This document shows, piece after piece, positions 36,396 to 46,494 of a stretch of 64,000 bases of DNA. The notes beneath the pieces are model-generated. The model did not search any database, was not told the origin of the DNA, and worked only from the letters and a program-made list of their open reading frames with translations. The stretch is taken from contig JADLFV010000067.1 of assembly GCA_020849625.1 (NCBI GenBank), positions 1 through 64,000 on the forward strand, given 5' to 3'. The translations under genes were made by a program, and so were the position numbers. This stretch comes from Phycisphaeraceae bacterium (lineage in GTDB: Bacteria; Planctomycetota; Phycisphaerae; Phycisphaerales; Phycisphaeraceae). Numbering within the stretch: the first letter of the stretch is position 1; each line of letters starts with the position of its first letter.

Positions 36396-38237
36396 TCAAA
36401 CAGTCGCCGTCATCCATCTTTCGCGGCCCCGGCACGGCGCCAGTAACCACGCACCCAGCATCAGGCTCAGCACGCCCGGCTCGGGGATGCTCAGACCCAC
36501 AAGTTCCAGCGCTTCATCAAACGACAGGTCCGCGCCGATCCCGAAGCCCCAGAAGTCGCCCAGCACCTGCAGGTCCGCCAGGTTGACCATGCGATCACCC
36601 GTGACATCGCCCTGGGCCCAGGTGACGCCGCTGTCCAGCCAGTGATCGCCCAGGATCTGCAGGTCCGCCAGATTGATCTGGCCATCGTTGTTGGCATCAC
36701 CTGCGCGCATCAGGGGCAGATACTCGTAGTTGAATACCTGCGTTTCATCGAGCGAGCCCTTGAAGTAGTTGTTGGCGTACTTGCCGGCATAGAGATAGTA
36801 ATCGCCGCGCTTGACCGCCATATCTTCTCCGGCGCTGGAAGCGACCAGCACGCCATCGAGGTAAAGCTTCAAGCGATGGCCATCCGGCGCGTAGCGGTTG
36901 TAGGTGCCGATGGCGTGCCGCCAGAAATCGTCGCACAACGTTTCGTCCGCGGTGTACGTCACTTCACTGGTGCTGTTGTCGGGATGGCGCACGACGAAGC
37001 GCAGCCGATTGTCCCGATCGAGCGAGAGATTCATCTTGTAGGTGTTGGCGACATCGTCGATGAGGATCAGGGATCTGTCGGACTGCGCGGTGTCGGTCTT
37101 GAACCATGAGGCAGCGGTGATGTAGTTGCCGGTGTCGAAGTCGGTGGTGTCCAGCGTCACGCGCACGTGGTCGTTGATGCCGTCCAGTTGCAGGCAGCGT
37201 CCGACGTTGCCGTTGGCGTTCCAGGCCGCGCCGTTGACCAGCGTGGCGTCGTTGTTGTAGTCGGTGTAGGGATCGTCCTGCGTGCCTTTGTTGATGCTGT
37301 AGCCGGTGTCAGCCGCGAAGATGCCGGAGGTTTCCTCGTAGGCGAGGTTAAGCAGGCACTTGTGGTAACCGGTCAGCTTGTTGCGGGTGATGGCGCTCCA
37401 CAGGCGGCCGTAGCGGATGTTGTCGTAGTAGATGTTGGTGGTGTCGGGTGTAGCGCCGCGATAGCTGCCGACTTTCCAGGTGAAGTTTTCCATGTCCGCG
37501 GGCAGTCCCGAGCCGTCGCCCTTGAACTTCAGGCCGATGGCCAGCGCATCGTTGCCGTAGCGTTGCTCCCACAGGCCGGTGGCCATGTTCATCTGGTACA
37601 GGTACAGCGATCCGTCGCCTTCGGGCCCGAGCTTGACGCTGACCAGCAGTTGATACCACTGGTCGGGGACGATGGATCCAAAGCTGTAGAGCACCTCGCG
37701 CTTGTTGGGGTTGGTGTCGGTGCTGTATCGCCGCACCAGTGTCAGTTCGCCGCCGTTGATCGCCAGGAACAGGGGCGGATTGAGCGTGGAGTCCTGCCAC
37801 CACTGAGAGATGAAGTGCCAGTCCACGGGCATGGGCATGGTGGAGGGAATGCAGAAGGCCAGGGAAAAATAGCGCTGTCCGTCGGCCGGCTCCCAACTGG
37901 TGAGCATTTTGTGCTCGGCGCGATCGTTGTCCGCGGTGGGCGAAGCGGTGCAGTCGGCCACGTACATGTATTGGCCGTTGTAGGGACGGATGCCGTTGGT
38001 CAGGCCGCTCTGTGTCCAGGTCTGCCCGGAGCCTTGGACGCTGAAGCTGGTGGTGGCACCACCGTCGGTGATGTTGCCGTTAGGCAGGACGACCGAGCCG
38101 TAGTCCGCATCGATCTCGAAGTAGTTGGCAGAAGGAGCGATCGCCAAGGCGGCACTGGTAGCCATCTGCACAATGGTTATTGCAATCATAGCCAGAATAG
38201 GAGTGACGCTGAGGCGCCGCTGCGGAAACAAAAGCAT
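36396..38237 (-). CDS. Polysaccharide-lyase-like / LamG / dockerin / PEP-CTERM protein 2
   Basis: About 613 residues from the ATG at 38237, with AGGAGAG upstream and a signal peptide. It has the same domain order as the adjacent paralogue and close identity throughout: FEIDADYGSVVLPNG, FSLAFCIPST, LQLDGINDHVRVTLDTTDF, two dockerin loops and IPEPGVLSLMLGAWLL, after which the tail lacks a strong Arg cluster. The tandem pair came from a recent duplication. The function is likely binding or cleavage of a polysaccharide at the surface. Confidence 0.72.
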   Translation of the reverse strand: MLLFPQRRLSVTPILAMIAITIVQMATSAALAIAPSANYFEIDADYGSVVLPNGNITDGGATTSFSVQGSGQTWTQSGLTNGIRPYNGQYMYVADCTASPTADNDRAEHKMLTSWEPADGQRYFSLAFCIPSTMPMPVDWHFISQWWQDSTLNPPLFLAINGGELTLVRRYSTDTNPNKREVLYSFGSIVPDQWYQLLVSVKLGPEGDGSLYLYQMNMATGLWEQRYGNDALAIGLKFKGDGSGLPADMENFTWKVGSYRGATPDTTNIYYDNIRYGRLWSAITRNKLTGYHKCLLNLAYEETSGIFAADTGYSINKGTQDDPYTDYNNDATLVNGAAWNANGNVGRCLQLDGINDHVRVTLDTTDFDTGNYITAASWFKTDTAQSDRSLILIDDVANTYKMNLSLDRDNRLRFVVRHPDNSTSEVTYTADETLCDDFWRHAIGTYNRYAPDGHRLKLYLDGVLVASSAGEDMAVKRGDYYLYAGKYANNYFKGSLDETQVFNYEYLPLMRAGDANNDGQINLADLQILGDHWLDSGVTWAQGDVTGDRMVNLADLQVLGDFWGFGIGADLSFDEALELVGLSIPEPGVLSLMLGAWLLAPCRGRERWMTATV

Positions 38238-38457
38238 AAAGTCACTCTCCTGGGCCGGCCGGGGATGACCGGGGTCGTATGACACCCACAGACCTGTAGA
38301 TGATTATCCAACACAACGGCTGCCGATTCAAGCAAAAAATACCCAGCCTTGACGGAACGGCAGCGAAAGAACCAGCCGACGGTGGATTGGTTGACGCCGC
38401 CGGTCCGGGCTCGGAGAATGAGTCCCGTGGCCGACCGGGCCGCCCAGACCGCCCCCC

Positions 38458-38545
38458 GGTGGGGTGCCAGAGTGGTCGAATGGACCGGTTTTGAAAACCG
38501 GCGTACACCCTAGGTGTACCGTGGGTTCGAATCCCACCCCCACCG
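38458..38545 (+). tRNA. tRNA-Ser (anticodon TGA)
   Basis: 88 nt. Acceptor GGTGGGG/CCCCACC, discriminator G; anticodon stem CCGGT/ACCGG with loop TTTGAAA; a long class II variable arm (GTACACC...GGTGTAC); T arm GTGGG/CCCAC. It decodes UCA. CCA is not encoded. An integrase relic on the opposite strand reads into this gene. Confidence 0.95.
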
Positions 38546-38868
38546 CTTGTTTCCCTAGGAAAATCAGCGTTTTCTCCGAGAGAATTGACGCTTTGTAATT
38601 CGCCGGCGTCGCCGCTCGACCGTCTATCTGCGCCTCTGTGAATCCGCCCGCGCCCATCAGATTGCGCCAAGCAAAGCGCCAAGCGCCTTGGGTCATCTTT
38701 CGGCGTGCCGCTCGGTCCCGCCGGTGTGGGGGCGTCCGTTCCCGTCGCCCGCTGTCCCTGTTTCGCCGGCGTGGCCAGGTCCGGCAGCACGTCCAGGGCG
38801 GCCGCTTGCTCACCGTGGTAAGTGTGGGAGTAACGATCCATCGTCAGCGTGATGGTCGAATGGCGAGC
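38545..38868 (-). pseudogene. Tyrosine integrase, C-terminal relic at tRNA-Ser
   Basis: Only the end of an integrase survives. ARHSTITLTMDRYSHT (about 38864 downward) holds the nucleophile-Tyr region, followed by GEQAAALDVLPDL and a hydrophilic tail. The frame then enters the antisense of tRNA-Ser (GGGGIRTHGTPRVYAGFQ...), the same arrangement as the intact integrase at tRNA-Val. The catalytic Arg-His-Arg residues are missing; the upstream part was replaced by an 11-bp tandem repeat and an IS3 relic. It marks a former integration at this tRNA. Confidence 0.7.
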
Positions 38869-38890
38869 GGGCAGCAACAGGGTCTGACCC

Positions 38891-38940
38891 CTGGATACTT
38901 CCTGGATACTTCCTGGATACTTCCGACACCTGGATACTTC
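38891..38940. repeat. 11-bp tandem repeat
   Basis: Three direct copies of ctggatacttc (38891-38923), a 6-base break, then a fourth copy (38930-38940). It separates the integrase relic from the IS3 relic. Confidence 0.75.
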
Positions 38941-39425
38941 CGGCCGCTTCCAGGAACTGGCAGATCGCCCGCGCGATGAACTCCGGGCCGTTGTCGCTGC
39001 GGACATGCCGCGGCACACCACGCGCGATGAACAACTCACGCAACACGTCCAGCACGCCCCCGGAAGTCATGCTCCGCTCAACCTCCAGCGCCAGCCCTTC
39101 GCGCGTGAACTCATCCTCGATGATCAGCCACTTCAAAGGCCGGCCCCGCTCGTCCCGGTCGTGCACGAAGTCCCAGCACCACACGTCGTTGACTCCGCAA
39201 GCCTGCTTGCGCTCGATGCCGTGGGCGCTGATGCCGAGCCGTCGCTTTTTATGCTGTTTTTGCGGCACTTTGAACCCTTCCCGCTTCCACAGCCGATGCG
39301 TTCTCTTGCGATTGATCCGCCACCCTTCCCGAGGCGGCGCATAGAGATCGTGGGTTGGCGGTATGACAGCGTGCAAGAGGCGCTGAGCAGCTCGCGATGA
39401 TGCGGGCCCACGGCCAGGAGTCCGT
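38935..39425 (-). pseudogene. IS3-family transposase (OrfB) relic
   Basis: Recognisable IS3-type integrase core: REGWRINRKRTHRLWKREG, then DVWCWDFVHD (first Asp), PRHVRSDNGPEFIARAI (second Asp). The third catalytic Glu region and the C-terminal third are lost where the 11-bp repeats begin. At the N-terminal side the frame changes near 39340: SYRQPTISMRRL in another frame corresponds to the conserved RYGYRRI stretch. So it is both frameshifted and truncated. Confidence 0.7.
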
Positions 39426-39460
39426 GGACTTCGTGATGCTATGGTTGAATTGGGCCTGTG

Positions 39461-41503
39461 TTAATCGCTGCTCAAAGGCCCCCAGGACAGATCGCGACGC
39501 GCATAGTAAAAGAACCTGCCCTGCTCGTCGGTCACGATCAGGTTCGGCCCGTCGGGATCGCCGAAGTCCGCCGGGGCGGCGCTGCATGCGTGCTGGCCTT
39601 TGTAGATCGGCTTGCCCTGGAACTGCATCAGCGTCGGTTGAGTGTAGCGCGGCTGATCGTTGTCACCGACGTTGCGCAGGAACACGACCGCGGAGCCTTT
39701 GAGTCCCAATGATTGCGGCAGGCCGTGCTCCTTGTCGGGGATCGACCCGTGCCGCGGCGTGGCGACCAGCAGGTCCACCTTGCCGTCCAGGTCCCAGTCG
39801 GTGAGCATGATCTTGGAGCGCCCGGTGGCGCCGGCCGGCAGGAAGTTGGCGCTCATGGTCTTGCCATTTTCCAGCGTCAGCTTGCCGCCGTCGGACACGT
39901 TGTAGTCGTCGATCCGCCAGTATAGGTGGAACTCATCCTGGTCATCGAGCGTCACGTAGGCCATGCGCGATCCCATCTTCGCCACGCCCGGCCGCACGCG
40001 CCACGTGCCGTGCAGATCCAATCCGTAGCAGTAGATCAGCCGGGCCCGATCGAGTTTCGGCTGCGTGGGCGTGCCGCGATTGAGGTAAACCAGGTGCTGC
40101 GTGGTGGCGCTGCTGGTGATGATGTCCAGCAAACCGTCCTCGTTCCAGTCCACCACCGTGGGGCAGATGTAGCCCCAGCGCGCTTCCTGCGGCCCCTGCA
40201 CGTCCATGTAGCCCGGCTGAATCTGAATCGGTTCGCCCTCGGCTTCGATCTGCGTGCCGGGCAGGAACACCGGCTGACGATTATCTCCACGATTGCGGAA
40301 GAACAGGATGAAGCCCTGCGAATTCCCAGCCACCATGTCCAGCGCGCCGTCGCCGTCCCAGTCCGCCACGTTCACCACCGGCAGCGAGCCGGCATAGAGA
40401 AACGCATCCTTCTCCAGCACGGGTGTCGCCTCGTCGAAGATCGGCGCACCGTTGGCGGTGAAATTGCCGGTGAAGTGATAGTAGTACAGGCAGCTTTCAC
40501 TGCCGACGATCAGGTCGGACATGCCCGTGGTGGGATTGGGATAAGCGATGGGCGTCGGCCGCAGTGCGGGATAGCGCAGGGCGACGCTTTGGGCATCCGT
40601 TGCCAGGCGCTGCGGTGCAAGGGTTTGTCCCGGAGGATTCGCGGCGTGGTAATAGATGAAGTTGCCGAAGTGCGAGCCGGTGATGATGTCGTTTTCGTGT
40701 CCGCTGCCGAGATTGACCGAAGCGATGGCGCCATAGTTGAGCAGGGATTCGCGCTGGGTGGCGCTGACCTGGCCGGCGGACACGGGCCCTTTGGCGTCGA
40801 GGCTGGGCAGTACGGCCGCGTACATGCACGTCACGGGCCAACCGCCGCGCCACACCCCCGCGCCGTCATATGGCCGGTAGTCGGGATGACGATGCCCGAT
40901 GCCGGGATCACTTGGCCGCGTCGATGCGCCATCGGAGATCCCCAGCAGCAGCGTGACCGAACCATCCGCGCGAACATTGACTCCGAGCCAGGAAGCCGAT
41001 CGCGGCAGTCCCTCCAGTTGCACCGGGCCGGCAGGACTGTCGATGAACTTGTGTGCGTTGCCGTCCAGGATGGTGCGCTGGATGGTGCTGCCACTGAGCC
41101 AGAAGCCGTGAATTGTCTTGTCCGATGTCTGGAAAATCACGCCAGTCGGCACACTGTTGCCCTTGCCCGGGTGGGCGACATTGACCGGGTCTGCGAACAT
41201 CGGCGTGCCGTGCTCATCACGTTTCACGAAGCGAAACAACAGCAGGCCGGGGCGATCCGAGTAGTTGCCGGCAGCAACGAAGATGTCCGGCTCCGTTCCA
41301 CCGCGCAGCGAGGCGTAACCCATCGGTCGCAAAGAGACACCGGCCGACAGCGGCCCCGCGCCATCCGCAGCCCCTGACATGATCAACTGGCCGCTAACCA
41401 GGGGCGGGCCCTGCTGGGCTGACGCCACTGTGGTCCATGTGCAGAGCAGCCCAAGCAATAGGATGAAGTAAGTACGAGCAGATTGATCGAGTGTGTGACA
41501 CAT
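39461..41503 (-). CDS. Secreted FG-GAP/VCBS repeat protein
   Basis: About 680 residues from the ATG at 41503 (AAGGA upstream; signal peptide MCHTLDQ...LLGLLCTWTTVASA). The protein consists of FG-GAP beta-propeller blades, each with a calcium-loop-like D-x-D-x-D-G: VADWDGDGALDMV, VDWNEDGLLDII, LTDWDLDGKVDLL. No anchor or enzyme motif. The open frame upstream to 41641 is not part of this gene: it encodes a displaced copy of the argG C-terminus. Role is probably binding at the cell surface. Confidence 0.8.
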   Translation of the reverse strand: MCHTLDQSARTYFILLLGLLCTWTTVASAQQGPPLVSGQLIMSGAADGAGPLSAGVSLRPMGYASLRGGTEPDIFVAAGNYSDRPGLLLFRFVKRDEHGTPMFADPVNVAHPGKGNSVPTGVIFQTSDKTIHGFWLSGSTIQRTILDGNAHKFIDSPAGPVQLEGLPRSASWLGVNVRADGSVTLLLGISDGASTRPSDPGIGHRHPDYRPYDGAGVWRGGWPVTCMYAAVLPSLDAKGPVSAGQVSATQRESLLNYGAIASVNLGSGHENDIITGSHFGNFIYYHAANPPGQTLAPQRLATDAQSVALRYPALRPTPIAYPNPTTGMSDLIVGSESCLYYYHFTGNFTANGAPIFDEATPVLEKDAFLYAGSLPVVNVADWDGDGALDMVAGNSQGFILFFRNRGDNRQPVFLPGTQIEAEGEPIQIQPGYMDVQGPQEARWGYICPTVVDWNEDGLLDIITSSATTQHLVYLNRGTPTQPKLDRARLIYCYGLDLHGTWRVRPGVAKMGSRMAYVTLDDQDEFHLYWRIDDYNVSDGGKLTLENGKTMSANFLPAGATGRSKIMLTDWDLDGKVDLLVATPRHGSIPDKEHGLPQSLGLKGSAVVFLRNVGDNDQPRYTQPTLMQFQGKPIYKGQHACSAAPADFGDPDGPNLIVTDEQGRFFYYARRDLSWGPLSSD

Positions 41504-41582
41504 GTTGGTGGTCCTTGCAGACAAGATGATGACCTGATTATACGGTTTACGCGAAACCACCGGCGATCCGGCTTGGGCTGAG

Positions 41583-41643
41583 ATGGGCAGGCCGAACAGA
41601 TCGATGAAATCGCGGGCGGCGGTGAAGTCGTAGTCCTTCATGG
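41583..41643 (-). repeat. Displaced copy of the argG 3' end
   Basis: 61 bp matching 42426-42486 inside argG at 56 positions. It encodes MKDYDFTAARDFIDLFGLP, against MKDYDVTAARGFIDLFGLP in argG. The two copies flank the HEPN and BolA-like genes. It looks like the original gene end pushed away by an insertion that brought its own. Confidence 0.75.
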
Positions 41644-41657
41644 GGGCAGTGAAAACG

Positions 41658-41912
41658 TTACGCCGCCTGCTCCAGCTCTTCAGGGGAATAGGCCAGTATC
41701 AACGAGATGTCGAGTATGACATCTCGCGGCAGCACGTCGCCGACAACTTTCCAGATCGCGTCCTGTCGATCCAACTGAGGCATGTCTTTGAATCCAGGTG
41801 ATACGACCACGAAGCGATACCTACCATTAGCGCCGACATTTTCGGCGTCAACGCTGGCCTCAAACGTCTTTTTCAATGCGTCGATCAGCTTGTCAACATT
41901 CTGGGAAGTCAT
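41658..41912 (-). CDS. BolA-like small protein, partner of the HEPN gene
   Basis: 84 residues. The order helix, RYRFVVVSPGFKDMPQLDRQDAIW, helix and a final ISLILAYSPEELEQA looks like a BolA-type fold, where the family has a V-V-S-x-x-F-x-G stretch and an R-x-x-x-V helix. I assign this only by that pattern. The start overlaps the stop of the HEPN gene by four bases (ATGA), so the two proteins are made together. In a toxin-antitoxin reading this would be the antidote. No signal or membrane segment. Confidence 0.45.
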   Translation of the reverse strand: MTSQNVDKLIDALKKTFEASVDAENVGANGRYRFVVVSPGFKDMPQLDRQDAIWKVVGDVLPRDVILDISLILAYSPEELEQAA

Positions 41913-42385
41913 TTGAGCAGTTCCTTCAGCGAGCGAACCATCTCCAAAATCCTTGCTGCTTCATTCATGAGTATTGTATCCGGTGAATAGCGGGCCTGGA
42001 TAGTCCATCTGGCACAGATCTTCCTCAGGCTTTCCAGATAAGCTGTCCCATCAACTTCGCCGCGTTTTTTGAGCGCGGCTTCGAGTTGCGGCAGCTTGTG
42101 CAGCATGGCCTCCAGATCGTGCTGACGCCAGATCAACGCCCAGATCTCACGTTCGCCAGCCTCGACTTGATGGGGGCGCTTTTTCGCTATTTCAGGATAT
42201 TCTCTGACAAGCTGAGCTTTCAACAGAATCTCAATGACGAAACCGGCCAAATACGCTGCTCCGTTGGCCCGGGCATTGTCTTTGGTGCTTACCAAGGCCT
42301 GAGCATCTGCGTATCGCCGTTCGGCCACTGTCGCCATGGCAGATGGCTTCAGGATCGCTTGCTTGTCGAAGATACTTCCAGCCAT
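41909..42385 (-). CDS. HEPN-domain protein
   Basis: 158 residues, mostly helical. RRYADAQALVSTKDNARANGAAYLAGFVIEILLKAQLV (read as a helix with a small-residue face) and the later HDLEAML and ARWTIQARYSPD are the pattern of HEPN domains. The R-x4-6-H ribonuclease signature is not clear, so it may lack nuclease activity. Its ATG is three bases after the argG stop, so it is probably transcribed with argG. It forms a two-gene module with the BolA-like protein. Confidence 0.6.
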   Translation of the reverse strand: MAGSIFDKQAILKPSAMATVAERRYADAQALVSTKDNARANGAAYLAGFVIEILLKAQLVREYPEIAKKRPHQVEAGEREIWALIWRQHDLEAMLHKLPQLEAALKKRGEVDGTAYLESLRKICARWTIQARYSPDTILMNEAARILEMVRSLKELLK

Positions 42386-42388
42386 GAG

Positions 42389-43621
<1,233 letters not shown>

Positions 43622-43670
43622 GGCCGCGGTTCCTTATCTGCGTGGTGCGAACCGCAGATGGTACCAGAAG

Positions 43671-43825
43671 AAATTCGAATGACGAAATTCGAACGACGAA
43701 ACAATGACGAAGCTCAAATGACGAATGACAAATGTTCCGGACATTCGTCATTCGGACATTGTTTCGCCATTCGAATTTCGTCATTCCCCATCAATTCGTC
43801 ATTGAGATTTCGTCATTCGAATTTG
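43671..43825. repeat. Heptad inverted repeat before argG
   Basis: Words aattcga, atgacga and relatives run from 43671 to 43730; the facing arm with tcgtcat/tcgaatt runs from 43741 to 43825. The outer arm extends into the 3' end of the glycosyltransferase gene, giving it the last residues NSNDEISMTN. Confidence 0.8.
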
Positions 43826-45383
43826 CCTCGTGGCTCCAGCAGAAGACGCGGATGTGGGTCTTGGCGGGCACGGGCAGCGACCGGGTGAGCGATTCGATGA
43901 CGTCGGCCAGGGCGTCGTTGACGAAGCGAGGATCGCGCCAGTATTCGCGCTCGACCACGATCAGGCCGCGTTGCTCGGTGGTGATCAGTTGCCGCAGGGT
44001 GTCGGCGTCGGGCACGTAGTCTTTTTGGATCACGATGTTGTCGGGCCTGCCCAGCAGCACGATGCGTCGGCCGGGCAGGTAATACTGGGCCTTGGCGGCA
44101 GGAGCAGCCAGCACGGTCTGGATGTCCAGCAGGTCGGGCTGCAGGTCACGGGCGGCCGCCAGGGCGGTGACGAAGTCGCCGCCGCGGAACGGGGCGTTGG
44201 GCCCGGCCATGCGCATCACGCGCTCGGTGCTGGCATAGGCGGGAATGAAGTGGGCGGTGAACAGCAGCGCCGCGACGATGGCGGCCGTGCAGCCCAACGA
44301 CCAGGCCCGGCGGGCGCTCTTCTGGTCCGCGGCAACCAGTTCCATCAGGCGGGCATACACCGCGGAGACGGCGGCGGCGATGGCCATGCCCCAGAGGATG
44401 AAGAACATGGGCATCAGGAAGTAAATGTAGCGCGGGGCATGAGCAGCGCCGATGGACATCAACAGCAGCCCCAGGCAGAAGATGCAGGCCATGAATATGG
44501 CCGGCCGTCGATACACCGCCACCGCCGCCAGCAGCGCAGCCGGGAACATCGCCCACAGGATGGGGTACCACTGCAACAGCAGGCGGTGATAGAACAGGAC
44601 GCTGGCCGTCTCAGAGTCCATCCAGTTGGGGGCCCAGGCAAAACGGCTCCAGGCCCACTGCCACCACCCGCCCAGAGTCAGCACCGCCACACCCAGCCCC
44701 AGCGCTCCGACCGCCGCAGCCAACCAGGTCAGCTTCAGCCGGTGGTGCATGTCCGGATGCAGCAGCAACCACACCAATGCCTGCAGCAGCACCCAGACTC
44801 CCAGCGCCACCAGAGTCACCACCGTGATGCTCTGCAGATGGAAAGCCAGCATCGATGCCCCCGCTGCCAGCAGCAGCCAGGCGATCCGTTCCAGCCAGCG
44901 CGTCTGGCGGCTGAACGCGCGATACGTGGCCGCGGCTATCACGAAGATGACCAGGGCGTGCGGACTGTAGAAGCGACAAAAGTGGCTGATGTCGAGCGTA
45001 AAGATTGACATGCCCAGCAGCAGAGCCGCCAGAATGGCCGCCAGCCGTCCCGCGGTCAGTCGCACAAACAGCCACACCGCCATCACCAGCAACATGGTGC
45101 TGACCAGCGAGGGCAAACGGGCCGCTTCCAGGCTGTCGCCGAACCAATGGGTGCTGTAGGCCACCGCGTAGCTGAAGATCCAAGCCCGATCGTAATGCTG
45201 ACCGCCCAGGTTGGGCAGGCCCTGGCCGGCGTTGATGGATCGGGCCGCCAGCAGGTGGAAGGCTTCATCGGGGTGGATGGTGGAATTGCGATAGCAGGCC
45301 AGGGCGGTGGCCACCAGGACCATCACCACCAGCAATTCCAGGGCGCCCCAACGCCATTGACTTGATGAGCTTGTTGCAACCAT
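43791..45383 (-). CDS. GT39/ArnT-like membrane glycosyltransferase
   Basis: 530 residues with about 10-12 transmembrane helices and a soluble C-terminal domain of about 110 residues. After the first helix the loop has STIHPDEAFHLL, the Asp-Glu motif of the PMT/ArnT clan that uses polyprenyl-phosphate sugars. Likely it transfers a sugar to a lipid or protein on the outer face of the inner membrane; acceptor unknown. The last 10 residues are encoded in heptad repeat, so the natural C-terminus has been replaced. Confidence 0.8.
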   Translation of the reverse strand: MVATSSSSQWRWGALELLVVMVLVATALACYRNSTIHPDEAFHLLAARSINAGQGLPNLGGQHYDRAWIFSYAVAYSTHWFGDSLEAARLPSLVSTMLLVMAVWLFVRLTAGRLAAILAALLLGMSIFTLDISHFCRFYSPHALVIFVIAAATYRAFSRQTRWLERIAWLLLAAGASMLAFHLQSITVVTLVALGVWVLLQALVWLLLHPDMHHRLKLTWLAAAVGALGLGVAVLTLGGWWQWAWSRFAWAPNWMDSETASVLFYHRLLLQWYPILWAMFPAALLAAVAVYRRPAIFMACIFCLGLLLMSIGAAHAPRYIYFLMPMFFILWGMAIAAAVSAVYARLMELVAADQKSARRAWSLGCTAAIVAALLFTAHFIPAYASTERVMRMAGPNAPFRGGDFVTALAAARDLQPDLLDIQTVLAAPAAKAQYYLPGRRIVLLGRPDNIVIQKDYVPDADTLRQLITTEQRGLIVVEREYWRDPRFVNDALADVIESLTRSLPVPAKTHIRVFCWSHEANSNDEISMTN

Positions 45384-45436
45384 CTCTTAATCCCCGCTGG
45401 ACTCGGCATCCCCCATTGTACATACTTGCCGATAAA

Positions 45437-45472
45437 AAAGGCGGCGATCGCTTCCTATCGACCGCCGCCCGG
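45437..45472 (-). terminator. Intrinsic terminator after the HDOD gene
   Basis: On the minus strand GGCGGCGGTCG, a short loop and CGATCGCCGCC (11 bp, one mismatch) are followed by TTTTTT. It lies about 100 bases downstream of the HDOD stop. Confidence 0.75.
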
Positions 45473-45490
45473 AGGGAAAAGAGACGCCAC

Positions 45491-45566
45491 TAATTTCGAA
45501 GGTCGAATGTCGAGTTTCGTGTTGGGGGGGCGCATTGGACAAATTCGACATTCGAAATTCGAAACT
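45491..45566. repeat. Heptad inverted repeat after the HDOD gene
   Basis: Left arm 45491-45517 (ttcgaag, gtcgaat, gtcgagt), right arm 45541-45566 (complementary). It lies between the HDOD stop and its terminator and uses a word related to that of 43671-43825. Confidence 0.7.
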
Positions 45567-45570
45567 GCCT

Positions 45571-46494
45571 TCACCCCACCACATCCGAAAACAGGGCCTG
45601 GGCCTCCTCGATGGCCTCGGGCATGGCCTGCGAGACTTCCTCGAGAATGGCCGGGCTCAGTTTCAACTGGGCCAGCAGGTCGATGTTGTAATCCTGAGTT
45701 TCGACGCCCCGGATGAAGCCGATCCGCAGCCGGGCGATCAGCACGTCGCTGACGTGCACCAGCCCGCTGAGCGTGCGATGGTTGAACGGCAGGTCCATGG
45801 GGTGATGGTGGAAGCCGGTGACGTGCGCGAAACTGGTGGGGAACTTCCACAGCTTGCACAGGGCGGCCCCGAAGTGCTCGTGGGTCGCGCCGATCACCTG
45901 CATCTCCGCGTCACGCAGCGTCAGATTGGGATTGGCCTCCAGCTTGTCCAGCACCTCGATGAACTTGGGCCGGCGGGCCTGGATTTCCACCAAGATGCCC
46001 AGGTCGTGAATCAGACCAGCCAGGAATGCCTCATCCGGCAAGCCCAGCCCCACGCGGTCGGCCAGCAGGCGGGTGGCGGTGGCGGATGCGATGGCGTTGG
46101 TCCACAGATCGCGGGCGTTGAAGTTAGGACTGATGCGCCCGCCGCGGAACAGCTTGGCCAAACTGGCGGCTATGGCGATGTTCTTGACCGCATTCAGCCC
46201 CAGCAGCACGATGGCCCGGTTGATCGAGCCGATCTGTCCCGGCAAACCGTAGAAGGCGCTGTTGACCACCTTCAGGATGCGGGCGCCCAGGGCCGGGTCG
46301 TTACTGATGACTTTGTTCAGGTCCTGCGCCGTGGAGTCGGGATTCTCCACCAGTTGGATGATCTTCATCGTCACCTCCGGCAGGGTGGCGATGTGACTGA
46401 TTTCCGCGATCGCCGACTGGACCACCGCCGGATTGGGCGGTGTCTCCAGTGGGGCCTGCGATGAATTGCCGGTGGATGTCTGGGCCTGGGTCAT
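45571..46494 (-). CDS. HDOD-domain signalling protein
   Basis: 307 residues from the ATG at 46494, with AGAAGG seven bases upstream; the frame is open further up to 46746 but without a ribosome site and through repeat sequence. The HDOD domain covers residues about 40-240: SNDPALGARILKVVNSAFYGLPG, IVLLGLNAVKNI, then FLAGLIHDLGIL and HEHFGAALCKLWKFP. It is related to HD phosphohydrolases but usually lacks activity. It may link cell signalling to motility or stress. Confidence 0.88.
   Translation of the reverse strand: MTQAQTSTGNSSQAPLETPPNPAVVQSAIAEISHIATLPEVTMKIIQLVENPDSTAQDLNKVISNDPALGARILKVVNSAFYGLPGQIGSINRAIVLLGLNAVKNIAIAASLAKLFRGGRISPNFNARDLWTNAIASATATRLLADRVGLGLPDEAFLAGLIHDLGILVEIQARRPKFIEVLDKLEANPNLTLRDAEMQVIGATHEHFGAALCKLWKFPTSFAHVTGFHHHPMDLPFNHRTLSGLVHVSDVLIARLRIGFIRGVETQDYNIDLLAQLKLSPAILEEVSQAMPEAIEEAQALFSDVVG

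Noticed and set aside
37167-38282. Plus-strand open frame of 371 codons
   Set aside because: Antisense of the second LamG/PEP-CTERM gene, with the same low-complexity composition.
38886-38945. CRISPR or iteron array
   Set aside because: The four 11-bp copies are contiguous without spacers and lie between two pseudogenes.
39926-41377. Plus-strand open frame of 483 codons
   Set aside because: Antisense of the FG-GAP protein; no signal, motif or ribosome site.
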